A stretch of 64,000 bases of DNA, taken from NCBI RefSeq assembly GCF_000621505.1, contig NZ_JHYD01000009.1:124001-188000 (forward strand), written 5' to 3'. The position numbers were made by a program, and so were the translations under genes. This stretch comes from Ruminiclostridium cellobioparum DSM 1351 = ATCC 15832. GTDB taxonomy: Bacteria; Bacillota; Clostridia; Acetivibrionales; DSM-1351. Positions 1 through 7,456 of the stretch are shown one piece after another. Each line of letters starts with the position of its first letter. The stretch's first letter is position 1. The notes beneath the pieces are model-generated. The model saw nothing but the letters and a program-made list of their open reading frames with translations. It ran no database searches and had not been told where the DNA came from.

Positions 1-98
1 ATTTCGGCTACTGTTATATCGCCCGGCTTCTTTCCCTTGCAGATAAGTTCCCTTGTTACATTTATAAGCCTTTGTTTGGCGGTTTCCTTTTCGTTCAT
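1..98 (-). CDS. TetR-family transcriptional regulator, N-terminal fragment (cut by window edge)
   Basis: Only the first 32 codons lie in the window. The peptide begins MNEKETAKQRLINVTRELIC, which has the layout of the first helix of TetR-family DNA-binding domains (a Lys/Arg-rich start, then a helix leading into a helix-turn-helix). The ATG at 98 is preceded by GGGGGA at a normal distance. A large palindrome lies 26 bp upstream and fits an autoregulatory operator. The ligand and target genes cannot be judged from this fragment. The family call rests on N-terminal similarity alone. Confidence 0.6.
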   Translation of the reverse strand, partial: MNEKETAKQRLINVTRELICKGKKPGDITVAE

Positions 99-123
99 GC
101 TATCCCCCATCTGCGTGCCATAA

Positions 124-172
124 AAAAATTGAACGTTATACTGTATGTCATTCAGTATAGCGTTCAATTTTT
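124..172. promoter_or_regulatory. 49-bp palindrome, probable TetR-type operator
   Basis: The sequence is symmetrical around position 148, with 22 of 24 base pairs matching (mismatches at 144/152 and 136/160). The inner core reads ATACTGTATG T CATTCAGTAT. It sits just upstream of the TetR-like gene that starts at 98, where an autoregulatory operator would be expected. The A-rich and T-rich ends would also let it act as a bidirectional terminator, so both readings are open. Confidence 0.6.
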
Positions 173-223
173 ATAATGTCAATGATATTTAAGAAAGAGC
201 TGTAATTTCCAAACTATTTCCCG

Positions 224-255
224 AAGTCAATTACTATCGGCTGAAAGCCGATAGT
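224..255. repeat. Short palindromic repeat, copy A (AAGTCAATTACTATCGG family)
   Basis: It begins with AAGTCAATTACTATCGG and contains the perfect inverted repeat ACTATCGGC-TGAAA-GCCGATAGT (233-255). The same 17-bp word recurs at 26622 and, inverted, at 58189. It lies just downstream of the CoA-binding gene that ends at 284. Confidence 0.75.
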
Positions 256-283
256 TTGGGTTTAAGGCTGAAGCTTTGGTAAA

Positions 284-658
284 CTACCTTACCGATACCA
301 GCACACAGGCCTGAACCTGCTGCAGGCCCAGGTCTTCTATCTGCTTCAGCAGTTCGGCATCATAGGTTCCCGGCTGGAGCCAGATATATTTTATGCCAAG
401 CCTTGCAGCTTCATCGATAAAGGCTCTTCCCCTTTTTGGAGAGACAACCATATCAATTACTTCAGGGACAACCGGCAGAGATGTGATATCCTTATAGCAT
501 TTGTCACCTTCCACAGTATCGTACATTGGATTCACCGGATAAACCTCATAGCCTTTTGATTTCAGCTTTCTGAATATCATATTCCCATATTTCTCCTGAT
601 CCTGGTTTGCGCCGACTACGGCCCATATCTTTTTTCCAAGCATTATTTCTTCCAGCAT
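284..658 (-). CDS. CoA-binding domain protein (YccU/CoA_binding_2 type)
   Basis: A 124-residue protein made of a single Rossmann-like CoA-binding domain. Near the N-terminus is WAVVGANQDQEKYGNMI, the nucleotide-binding loop of this family, followed by the family-typical YPVNPMYDTVEG and the C-terminal block YIWLQPGTYDAELL. Such proteins resemble the CoA-binding part of succinyl-CoA synthetase but stand alone, and their exact role is unknown. An in-frame ATG lies upstream at 679, but AAGGAGG falls between the two ATGs at an ideal distance from the ATG at 658, so 658 is chosen. The gene appears monocistronic. Confidence 0.85.
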   Translation of the reverse strand: MLEEIMLGKKIWAVVGANQDQEKYGNMIFRKLKSKGYEVYPVNPMYDTVEGDKCYKDITSLPVVPEVIDMVVSPKRGRAFIDEAARLGIKYIWLQPGTYDAELLKQIEDLGLQQVQACVLVSVR

Positions 659-813
659 AATATCCTCCTTATTTACCAAAGCTGATTTGGTATCATGGTT
701 TAAAGCAATTCTGATACCTATTATTATCTCTTATAAAATAAAAATCAATATTTAATAATATATTCGGATTAATCGTAGCTTTATGCTGTTTACATAATTT
801 CGTATAATTCGTA

Positions 814-841
814 ACCTTATAATCTCTCATAGCATAAAATA
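814..841 (+). promoter_or_regulatory. Candidate sigma-K-type sporulation promoter
   Basis: AC at 814-815 is followed, 17 bp later, by CATAAAATA at 833-841, which fits the mother-cell sigma-K pattern AC-N16/17-CATAnnnTA. It precedes a spore-coat-like gene. The motif is short and AT-rich, so a chance match is possible. Confidence 0.35.
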
Positions 842-880
842 TTCTGTAAGTATTTTACAAAGTAGAAGGAGGTTGGCCTG

Positions 881-1399
881 ATGCCAAACGATTGGTCTAA
901 TAACCCATATATGCATATGATGAATCTCCCTCAGAAATACGAGCCAATGATGGAAATGCCCCAGGAACAGCTGGAATCAATGTTCCCAAGATGTTACTAT
1001 ATAATTTTTCCTGAAGTATCCCGTCACTGTGATAGAATGATTTCTAAAAAAGGAACAATGTATACTCCTACCCGTGAAGAATTGGAAAATATAGTCGATG
1101 ATATCGACAATAGAGTCGGTCATGAGGTTGAAGCCGAATACGAGGATAATGAATACGCAGAAAATCCTGAAACTATGGGTACTTTTGAGAACTTCGAAAA
1201 AATGGGTGCTTTTGAGAATTTCCAAAAAGATCGTGACGATAGACAATTTGGTTTCGGAGGAGGTTTTTTCGGAGGAAGAAGACGGTTCCGCAGGGATTTG
1301 GTTTCTATCATCCTGTTAAGAGAATTGCTCAGAAGGAGACGCCGTCCTTTCCGCGATGATTATGGTTATGGTTATCCTGGAGGATACGGCTTCTATTAG
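881..1399 (+). CDS. Spore-coat-like protein with Arg/Gly/Tyr-rich tail
   Basis: A 172-residue protein with a strong site AGAAGGAGG upstream of the ATG. Residues 35-55 (MFPRCYYIIFPEVSRHCDRM) match a motif found in small clostridial proteins thought to be sporulation or coat related. The middle is acidic, with two similar blocks, MGTFENFEKM and MGAFENFQKD. From about residue 122 it becomes basic and low in complexity (GFGGGFFGGRRRFRR, then RRRRRPFRDDYGYGYPGGYGFY), like coat or crust proteins. No enzymatic motif is seen. The function is inferred from composition and from a possible sigma-K promoter upstream. Confidence 0.6.
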   Translation: MPNDWSNNPYMHMMNLPQKYEPMMEMPQEQLESMFPRCYYIIFPEVSRHCDRMISKKGTMYTPTREELENIVDDIDNRVGHEVEAEYEDNEYAENPETMGTFENFEKMGAFENFQKDRDDRQFGFGGGFFGGRRRFRRDLVSIILLRELLRRRRRPFRDDYGYGYPGGYGFY

Positions 1400-1441
1400 T
1401 ACAGTACAATTTCAATAAGTGGGAAGCTCATCAGAGGTACA

Positions 1442-1510
1442 TGCCTGAAATCCCGGTGGAACACCAGTGTCTTAGCCGCAAATCCAATTTCAGGCAGTAC
1501 TTTTTTTGTT
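1442..1510 (+). terminator. Terminator or structured RNA with long T-tract
   Basis: TGCCTGAAAT (1442-1451) pairs with ATTTCAGGCA (1487-1496). The 35-nt loop itself contains a small GGTG-GAA-CACC hairpin. The stem is followed within five bases by a run of seven T and then more T-rich DNA. It probably ends the transcript of the upstream coat-like gene. The loop is unusually long for a simple terminator. Confidence 0.6.
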
Positions 1511-1633
1511 TTTCTTTTTTTTACAGAATATCACAAGCATCAGTTCATTTTAATATAATAAAATAGGACTATTTGTTATATGTCCAGATTTAATATAAAA
1601 CGAATTTATCTTGCGTTTTCATAACTATTTTGT

Positions 1634-1797
1634 AGCCGCTATTGCGGCTCAAAGCCATACATGGCTTAGGGAGGTTAGCTTGAAAGACTTCGCTAGCGCT
1701 CGTCTTCCAGAGTAACCTTTGAATGTCATCACAATTTATGGCCGCTATGCGGCTCAAAGCCATATCATGTCAAAGCCACAAATGTGGCTTAGGAGGT
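1634..1797 (+). repeat. Tandem hairpin elements that end in a Shine-Dalgarno sequence
   Basis: Two related units lie in tandem. Each has a GCCGC-TAT(T)-GCGGC hairpin, then CTCAAAGCCA, then a second hairpin (AGCCAT/ATGGCT at 1652-1666; AGCCACA/TGTGGCT at 1774-1789), ending GGCTTAGG(G)AGGTTA. The second unit's AGGAGG is the ribosome-binding site of the sodA gene at 1802. Between the units is another palindrome (GAAGACGAGCGCTAGCGAAG type, roughly 1684-1709). A third unit lies inverted at 17702. Confidence 0.7.
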
Positions 1798-1801
1798 TAA
1801 T

Positions 1802-2452
1802 ATGTTAGCTAATATGGTACCTACAGGTCAGCACCAGCTGCCGCCGCTTCCCTACACTTATAGTGCGCTTGAGCCTGTGATAAGTCAGAATACTCTAAGA
1901 CTGCATCACGATAAGCACCACAAGACCTACGTGGATGGCTTGAACAAAGCGGAAACAAGCCTTGAGCAGGCGCGGAGGAGCAACAATTATGATTTGATAA
2001 AATATTGGGAAAATGAGCTGGCTTTTAATGGCTCAGGACATATACTGCACAGTATTTACTGGACAATTATGGCCCCCTTGGGCATGGGCGGCAAGCCTGG
2101 TTCCAGTACGGTGAATCACATAATGGCATATTTCGGCAATTTTAACGCCTTCAAAGAACAATTTAAATCGGCGGCCGAGAAAGTTGAGGCTTCAGGCTGG
2201 GGAATACTTACCTGGCAGCCCACCTGGAAGAGGCTTGAAATATTGATGTCTGAAAAACATCAGAATCTTACACAATGGAGCGGCATCCCGATACTTGTCT
2301 GCGACGCCTGGGAACACGCCTACTACCTGGATTATCAGAATAACAGAAGAAAATATATTGATGCCTGGTGGGAGCTTATAAACTGGCATGAAGTGGAGCG
2401 GAGGCTTTTGATGGCTCTGAACGGCCAGGTAACACTTACCATGGGTATCTGA
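1802..2452 (+). CDS. sodA: Superoxide dismutase (Mn or Fe/Mn type)
   Basis: A 216-residue cytosolic enzyme that converts superoxide to oxygen and hydrogen peroxide. The four metal ligands are visible: H35 (in LHHDKHH), H83 (in GHILHSIYW), and D168 and H172 (in VCDAWEHAYYLDY). Gly in the NGSGH segment and Gln at about 154 are more like manganese enzymes than strict iron enzymes, but metal choice cannot be fixed from sequence. The first nine residues are an extra extension relative to typical SodA. The AGGAGG site is supplied by a hairpin repeat directly upstream. In an obligate anaerobe it would protect during oxygen exposure or in the spore. Confidence 0.93.
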   Translation: MLANMVPTGQHQLPPLPYTYSALEPVISQNTLRLHHDKHHKTYVDGLNKAETSLEQARRSNNYDLIKYWENELAFNGSGHILHSIYWTIMAPLGMGGKPGSSTVNHIMAYFGNFNAFKEQFKSAAEKVEASGWGILTWQPTWKRLEILMSEKHQNLTQWSGIPILVCDAWEHAYYLDYQNNRRKYIDAWWELINWHEVERRLLMALNGQVTLTMGI

Positions 2453-2472
2453 CTCACTTGGCAGAAAATAAT

Positions 2473-2496
2473 CAGGCTCGCTTTCCAGCGAGCCTG
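2473..2496. terminator. Hairpin between convergent sodA and spoVS
   Basis: A perfect 10-bp stem, CAGGCTCGCT-TTCC-AGCGAGCCTG, lies 20 bp after the sodA stop. The following T-run is weak (ATTTTT about 10 bases later). It probably ends transcription from sodA and may also serve the convergent spoVS. Confidence 0.7.
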
Positions 2497-2513
2497 TAAA
2501 TCCAATTTTTAAA

Positions 2514-2774
2514 TTAGCGGGGCTGAATATAGAACTTAATGGCTGTTCTTTCCTCCCCATCGATATTAACCTCAGCAAAAGCAGGAACTGCAACCAGATC
2601 AATTCCATTAGGAGCAACAAATCCTCTAGTAATTGCAATTGCCTTAACCGCCTGATTCACTGCACCGGCGCCAACTGCCTGGATTTCCGCATAATTGTTG
2701 TCGCGTAATACAGCGGCTAATGCTCCAGCAACAGATTTGGGCTGCGAATTAGCTGAAACTTTTAGAACTTCCAT
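2514..2774 (-). CDS. spoVS: Stage V sporulation protein S
   Basis: An 86-residue protein matching the small, highly conserved SpoVS (Alba-like fold) family over its full length. It opens MEVLKVSANSQPKSVAGALA, has the central QAVGAGAVNQAVKAIAI and ends with KFYIQPR. In Bacillus, SpoVS affects coat assembly and septation; the molecular role is not settled. TAGGAGGATG precedes the ATG. A sigma-H-type promoter lies about 70 bp upstream, as is known for spoVS in Bacillus. Confidence 0.95.
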   Translation of the reverse strand: MEVLKVSANSQPKSVAGALAAVLRDNNYAEIQAVGAGAVNQAVKAIAITRGFVAPNGIDLVAVPAFAEVNIDGEERTAIKFYIQPR

Positions 2775-2842
2775 AAATACATCCTCCTAAAAAATGCTTA
2801 ATTAAAATAATAAAAAAAAATAATTTATATCTCTATCTATTA

Positions 2843-2871
2843 GTATTCTATATATTACTTCAAATTCCTTC
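2843..2871 (-). promoter_or_regulatory. Probable sigma-H promoter of spoVS
   Basis: On the minus strand, GAAGGAATT (2863-2871) and ATAGAATAC (2843-2851) are separated by 11 bp. This matches the sigma-H consensus RnAGGAwww-N11/12-RnnGAATww. Bacillus spoVS is transcribed by sigma-H, so the context supports the match. Confidence 0.65.
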
Positions 2872-2915
2872 TTTTTACATTTAAAAAATTGTATAAACAT
2901 CAATGACTAAATTTG

Positions 2916-3911
2916 TCACGTTTTCACATTAAATAAATCGACTTTATCCTTAGCTGTAACCCTTATATTTCCGATGTTGAATTCATTCATGATTTTTCTG
3001 AGGTTTTCACGCTTTTGCCCTATAATATTCGATACATTTTGGGGACTGCATTCAATATTAATTTCCTTAATATTAAAAAGTCCGTTTTCCCGGAAATATT
3101 TCTCAAGCCTGTTTCTCATGAGCCTGGCCTGGACCAGCTGTCTGAAGGCGGGATGAAACGGGCCCGCTACCACATCGCCTGTTTCGCTGATGTTTTCTGT
3201 GGGCTGGAGTCCGATCCTGATAACATTTATATTATTTTCTTCATAAAGCTCCAAAAGCCGAGCAGATATGTCAACTGCCTCCTCCAGAGACAAAGGCGTA
3301 TATTTTCCGGACTCATACATTTTTTGCAGGAAGGTGTCCCTTATTACAAGTGTGGGATATATTCTGACAATATCCGGGACTATGGCAATTACTGCTCTTG
3401 CCGTATTTAACGTCTTTTCCAGTGTATCACCGGGCAGGCCTATCATTGTCTGGATGCCCAGCGAAAACCCCTTTTCCCTGATCATTCGGGAAGCTTTTAC
3501 GACTGTCTCCATATCATGGCCCCTGTTGCTGAAGTTCAAAACCTGGTTGTCAAGGCTTTGAGCCCCCAGTTCTATGGTCTTTACACCATACCCTGATAAA
3601 AAATCCAGAATATCATAATCAATATAGTCCGGTCTGGTTGAGAGTCGCAATTGCTTTACCTTGCCGGATTTTATATAACTTGCTCCTATCTCAAGATACC
3701 ACTGCTGTTCTTCCTTTGGAATACCGGTAAAGCTTCCGCCGTAAAAGCCTATTTCAACAAAAGCCTCCCGGCTGGTTTGCAAATATTCTTCTATTGTTTT
3801 TCTTATATCTGCTTCGCCGGCCTCTCCGGCCTGTCCGCTGATGGTTTTCTGATTGCAGTATATGCAGTCAAAAGGACAGCCTTTATGAGGAACGAAAACA
3901 GGTATTACCAT
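2916..3911 (-). CDS. Radical SAM protein, Elp3/YtqA-like group
   Basis: About 331 residues. The radical-SAM cluster motif CPFDCIYC (C12, C16, C19) follows the family-typical IPVFVPHKG. Further conserved blocks are EIGFYGGSFTG, LRLSTRPDYID and ELGAQSLDN, as in radical SAM enzymes related to the Elp3 and coproporphyrinogen-oxidase groups. The substrate is unknown; proteins of this kind often lie beside rnc in clostridia. The start is uncertain: the ATG at 3911 lacks a ribosome-binding site, while an in-frame ATA at 3923 has GGGGGAG eight bases upstream and would give MKKH before MVIPVF. It lies 35 bp after rnc and is probably co-transcribed with it. Confidence 0.85.
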   Translation of the reverse strand: MVIPVFVPHKGCPFDCIYCNQKTISGQAGEAGEADIRKTIEEYLQTSREAFVEIGFYGGSFTGIPKEEQQWYLEIGASYIKSGKVKQLRLSTRPDYIDYDILDFLSGYGVKTIELGAQSLDNQVLNFSNRGHDMETVVKASRMIREKGFSLGIQTMIGLPGDTLEKTLNTARAVIAIVPDIVRIYPTLVIRDTFLQKMYESGKYTPLSLEEAVDISARLLELYEENNINVIRIGLQPTENISETGDVVAGPFHPAFRQLVQARLMRNRLEKYFRENGLFNIKEINIECSPQNVSNIIGQKRENLRKIMNEFNIGNIRVTAKDKVDLFNVKT

Positions 3912-3946
3912 ATGTTTTTTTATTTAAAACACTCCCCCGGTCTGTG

Positions 3947-4663
3947 TCATTGGGCCGGCAGCTTGTCCAAGGCATCCTTGGCAGCATTCTGCTCGGATTC
4001 CTTCTTTGAACGTCCGCTTCCCTGTCCGCAGACAATATTATTGATTTTAATTTGTGTGACAAAGGTCTTATTGTGATCGGGACCTCTCTCTTCAATAACT
4101 GTGTAAGTTATCTGCTGCTCACCCTTTTGCTGGATCTTTTCCTGCAATTGAGTTTTATAATCATAGAAAAGCTTCCCCTGCATACTGCTTTTAATGATAC
4201 TCTCCATGTTTTTGAGAATAAAGGCTTTTGCCGTTTCAAAGCCCCCGTCAATATAAATTGCTCCAATCAAGGCTTCAAAAGCATCTGAAAGTATGGAGCT
4301 TTTTCTTCTTCCCCCCGAAAGCTCTTCTCCTTTTCCAAGCAGTAAAAGCTCTCCCAGATCAATATCTGACGCACACCTGGACAAGGAGTTTTCGCAAACG
4401 ATTTTTGAACGGGTCACTGTCAGTTCCCCCTCCGGCAAATCAGGATACATATTATACAAATGTTCGCTTATTGTAAGGCTTAAAACAGAATCCCCAAGAA
4501 ATTCTATCCTCTCATTGTACTTGAGCTTCCCCGCTTTTTTCTCATTGGCATAGGAACTGTGGGTTATGGCAGTCAAAACGGTACTTTTATCCTTAAATAC
4601 ATAATTGATTCTTTCCTCAATAATTGATATATTGTTTATTTCGTTTTTTGAATTATTACTCAT
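3947..4663 (-). CDS. rnc: Ribonuclease III
   Basis: A 238-residue endonuclease that cuts double-stranded RNA in rRNA processing and mRNA turnover. The signature NERIEFLGDSVL carries the catalytic E54 and D58 region, and a second acidic pair lies in ILSDAFEALIGAIY. The C-terminal third (about 166-235) is a double-stranded RNA-binding domain ending in SGRSKKESEQNAAKDALDKL. The start codon follows GGAGGAAATA. It lies downstream of fabF, as is common in Firmicutes, but a terminator separates the two. Confidence 0.95.
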   Translation of the reverse strand: MSNNSKNEINNISIIEERINYVFKDKSTVLTAITHSSYANEKKAGKLKYNERIEFLGDSVLSLTISEHLYNMYPDLPEGELTVTRSKIVCENSLSRCASDIDLGELLLLGKGEELSGGRRKSSILSDAFEALIGAIYIDGGFETAKAFILKNMESIIKSSMQGKLFYDYKTQLQEKIQQKGEQQITYTVIEERGPDHNKTFVTQIKINNIVCGQGSGRSKKESEQNAAKDALDKLPAQ

Positions 4664-4764
4664 TATTTCCTCCGTTGCTACCGCTGATAAATGTTATATT
4701 ACCTTAATCTCCTCTCTGTCCTCCTTACCAAGGAAAAAGGTATTCTTGCGCAAGCTGTTTATTT

Positions 4765-4803
4765 ATAAAAAAATAAAGGAAGGGATTATCCCCACCTTTA
4801 TTT
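4765..4803 (-). terminator. Terminator after fabF
   Basis: On the minus strand, AAATAAAGG...CCTTTATTT with inner GGGGATAATCCC forms a long stem followed by a run of T. It lies 46 bp after the fabF stop and ahead of rnc, so rnc may need read-through or its own promoter. Confidence 0.75.
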
Positions 4804-4848
4804 TATACTTTTATATTAATATCATCAATACAATATGTGCCTGTTGGC

Positions 4849-6084
4849 TTATTCATATTTCTTTAAACATAATGTTGCGTTATGACCGCCAAAACCAAGT
4901 GAATTTGACAATGCATATTTTATATCTGCTTTTCTGCCAGCATTTGGTACACAGTCAATGTCACATTCAGGGTCCTGATTCTGCACGTTTATTGTAGGAG
5001 GCAGAAAACCTTCCTTGAGAGCCATTGCGGTAGCAACAGCCTCAATTGCACCGGCGGCACCCAGCAGGTGACCGGTCATTGATTTTGTAGAACTCATTGC
5101 AAGGTTCTTTGCATGGTCACCGAATACCCTCTTTACAATGTTTACTTCGGTAGGATCATTTAACGGTGTTGAAGTACCATGTGCATTGACATAACCAACT
5201 TGTTCGGGTTTTATGCCTGCATCCTTGATGGCCATGTTCATACTTTTTACACCGCCGTCTCCGTCAGGATGAGGGGCAGTAATATGGTAGGCATCACAGG
5301 TACAGCCATAACCGACTATTTCAGCTATAATATTGGCACCTCTTTTAAGAGCATGTTCCAATTCTTCTACAATAAGAATAGCTGCGCCTTCCCCTGGAAT
5401 GAAGCCATCCCTGTCCTTGTCGAAAGGTCTGCATGCGGTGTTGGGATCAGGGTTCTTCGACATGGCTCCCATAGAACAGAAACCTGCAAAGCTCATTATT
5501 GTGATGCAAGCTTCAGCACCGCCTGTTATCATAACGTCAGCATCACCGCGTTCAATTACCTTGAAAGCGTCTCCTATTGCATTGTTTCCAGTTGCACAGG
5601 CAGTGACGACACATTCGTTAAAACCTCTGAAGCCATACTCGATAGCTATTCTGCCCGCCGCCATGTTTGAAATCATCATGGGTATAAAGAATGGGCTTAC
5701 TCTTCCAGGTCCTTTGTTAAGCATTACCGAGTGCTGATCTTCAAGGGTCTCCAGACCGCCGATACCTGAGCCCACTATTACACCGCATTTATCAAGGTCA
5801 AGGCTCTCCAGATCCAATTTTGAATTTTCTACAGCCATTTTTGCCGCAACCATTGCAAACTGGTTATATCTGTCCATTCTTCTGGCTTCTTTTTTGTCAA
5901 TATATTGTGAAGCATCAAATTCTTTTATTTCGGCCGCAACTTTTGTTGAAAGGTTTGATACATCAATTCTTGTTACTTCGCTGATACCGTTTTTGCCTTC
6001 TTTAATGGCATCCCAGAATTGCTCTGCTCCCATTCCTAAAGAAGATACAACACCAGCACCTGTAATAACTACACGTCTGCTCAT
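4849..6084 (-). CDS. fabF: 3-oxoacyl-ACP synthase II (KAS II)
   Basis: A 411-residue condensing enzyme that extends acyl-ACP with malonyl-ACP in fatty-acid elongation. The catalytic triad is visible as C163 (TACATGNN), H302 ([11 protein letters not shown]) and H339 ([12 protein letters not shown]). Length and motifs match FabF rather than the decarboxylating KAS III. GGAGG precedes the ATG at a rather long distance (12 bp). It is the last fab gene of the cluster and is separated from acpP by a terminator-like hairpin. Confidence 0.96.
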   Translation of the reverse strand: MSRRVVITGAGVVSSLGMGAEQFWDAIKEGKNGISEVTRIDVSNLSTKVAAEIKEFDASQYIDKKEARRMDRYNQFAMVAAKMAVENSKLDLESLDLDKCGVIVGSGIGGLETLEDQHSVMLNKGPGRVSPFFIPMMISNMAAGRIAIEYGFRGFNECVVTACATGNNAIGDAFKVIERGDADVMITGGAEACITIMSFAGFCSMGAMSKNPDPNTACRPFDKDRDGFIPGEGAAILIVEELEHALKRGANIIAEIVGYGCTCDAYHITAPHPDGDGGVKSMNMAIKDAGIKPEQVGYVNAHGTSTPLNDPTEVNIVKRVFGDHAKNLAMSSTKSMTGHLLGAAGAIEAVATAMALKEGFLPPTINVQNQDPECDIDCVPNAGRKADIKYALSNSLGFGGHNATLCLKKYE

Positions 6085-6242
6085 AAATTAAATTAACCTC
6101 CATATATTTTATTAATTTTAGAATTTACTTTGAGATCTATATAAATGTCCAGTGAACAACCGGACTAATTGACTGAATATATTTTAGCAGGAAAACTTTA
6201 TTGATGCACTTTGAATAGGTTTGTCTTAAGCTGCTTATTACT

Positions 6243-6273
6243 AAAAAAAGTCCCGTATTGGGGACTTTTTTTT
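6243..6273 (-). terminator. Terminator-like hairpin between acpP and fabF
   Basis: AAAAAAAGTCCC and GGGACTTTTTTT pair around a 6-base loop, with a T-run on either strand. It overlaps the last bases of acpP. It would let acpP be expressed at a higher level than fabF, which matches the need for much more ACP than synthase. Confidence 0.8.
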
Positions 6274-6499
6274 AAGTATTCTTTTGAATGTATTCAACAG
6301 CATCACCAACTGTAGTGATCTTTTCTGCTTCATTGTCCGGAATCTCAAGGCTGAACTCTTCTTCAAGTGCCATGATAAGCTCAACTATATCAAGAGAATC
6401 CGCTCCGAGATCATCTATGAAAGAAGATTCCATTTGTATATCGTCTTCTTCAACGCCTAACTGCTCAACAATTAACTTTTTAACTTTCTCGAAAACCAT
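6272..6499 (-). CDS. acpP: Acyl carrier protein
   Basis: A 75-residue acidic carrier that holds growing acyl chains on a phosphopantetheine arm. The attachment serine is S35 in [15 protein letters not shown]. An upstream in-frame ATG at 6517 is ruled out because AAGGAGGTGA lies inside that extension, ideally placed for the ATG at 6499. It sits in the normal fabG-acpP-fabF order, with a hairpin terminator overlapping its end. Confidence 0.97.
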   Translation of the reverse strand: MVFEKVKKLIVEQLGVEEDDIQMESSFIDDLGADSLDIVELIMALEEEFSLEIPDNEAEKITTVGDAVEYIQKNT

Positions 6500-6643
6500 A
6501 TATTCACCTCCTTCCAAAGGATGGTTTTATAAATCGCCACTATTCCCCAGTATGCAAAGCACACATTTGATTATATAGTATGCAATTTTAATAAAATTTA
6601 GCCTGCCTGCTTGAATTTAACAAGCACACACATGCTAATATTA

Positions 6644-7381
6644 TTACATAACAAGTCCACCGTCAATATCTATTACTTGTCCGGTAACATAACCTGCTTC
6701 GTCTGATGCGAGAAAAGCCACAACATTTGCAACATCTTCAGGTGTCCCAAACCTTCCGAGTGCAATTTTTTCAAGGTACTTCCGCTTCAAATCCTCAGGT
6801 AATATTTCCGTCATATCGCTTTCAATCAAACCGGGTGTAACGGCATTACAGGTTATTCCTCTCGGCGCCAGCTCTTTTGCAGCAGTCTTGGTCAAACCAA
6901 GCATACCGCCCTTCGAAGCCGAGTAATTTGCCTGGCCTGGATTTCCATAAGCTCCGGCAACTGACGAAACATTTATAATTCTGCCATATCTCTTTTTAAT
7001 CATTAGCTTGGCAGCTGCTTTTGTACAAAGAAAACAACCTTTAAGATTAATATCCAGGACGGTGTCCCAATCATCCTCAGACATCATTGCCATTGGTTTA
7101 TCCTTTGTTATTCCGGCATTGTTGACCAGAATATCAACGCCTCCAAAGCTCTCCACTGCTTTTGCCATCATGGCCTTTACATCATCTGCATTTCTTACAT
7201 CTCCAACAACTGCCGCCACCTTGATTCCCATTTCTTCAAGTTCAGAGGCTGTTTTAAGAACAGTATCAGATGTTCCTGTAAGAACTACATTAGCTCCCAA
7301 TTTTCCAAGTTTCTCTGCAATAGCCCTCCCAAGTCCCCGTGAGGAACCTGTGATCACAGCAGTTTTTCCTTTGAATTGCAT
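6644..7381 (-). CDS. fabG: 3-oxoacyl-ACP reductase
   Basis: A 245-residue short-chain dehydrogenase that reduces 3-oxoacyl-ACP with NADPH. The cofactor loop is TGSSRGLGRA (11-20), followed by NNAG (87-90) and the catalytic S140, Y153 and K157 (NVSSVAG and ANYSASKGG). The C-terminus GQVIDIDGGLVM is typical of FabG. TTGGAGGTG precedes the ATG. It lies between fabD and acpP. Confidence 0.96.
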   Translation of the reverse strand: MQFKGKTAVITGSSRGLGRAIAEKLGKLGANVVLTGTSDTVLKTASELEEMGIKVAAVVGDVRNADDVKAMMAKAVESFGGVDILVNNAGITKDKPMAMMSEDDWDTVLDINLKGCFLCTKAAAKLMIKKRYGRIINVSSVAGAYGNPGQANYSASKGGMLGLTKTAAKELAPRGITCNAVTPGLIESDMTEILPEDLKRKYLEKIALGRFGTPEDVANVVAFLASDEAGYVTGQVIDIDGGLVM

Positions 7382-7456
7382 TTCTCTTACACCTCCAACA
7401 TCAATAATTTCTTTAAGGTATACCGTTTGTGTTATTTCGGTACTATCTTATTAAAA

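Noticed and set aside
977-1311. Overlapping ORFs within the coat-like gene
   Set aside because: Opposite-strand and shifted frames of a repetitive gene; no ribosome-binding sites.
1450-1475. T-box-like word GGTGGAACAC
   Set aside because: It resembles the T-box core GGGTGGNACCGCG only in part, lies after a gene rather than before one, and no specifier loop is seen.
5179-5737. Plus-strand ORFs of 134-163 codons inside fabF
   Set aside because: Antisense frames of a well-conserved gene with no family resemblance.
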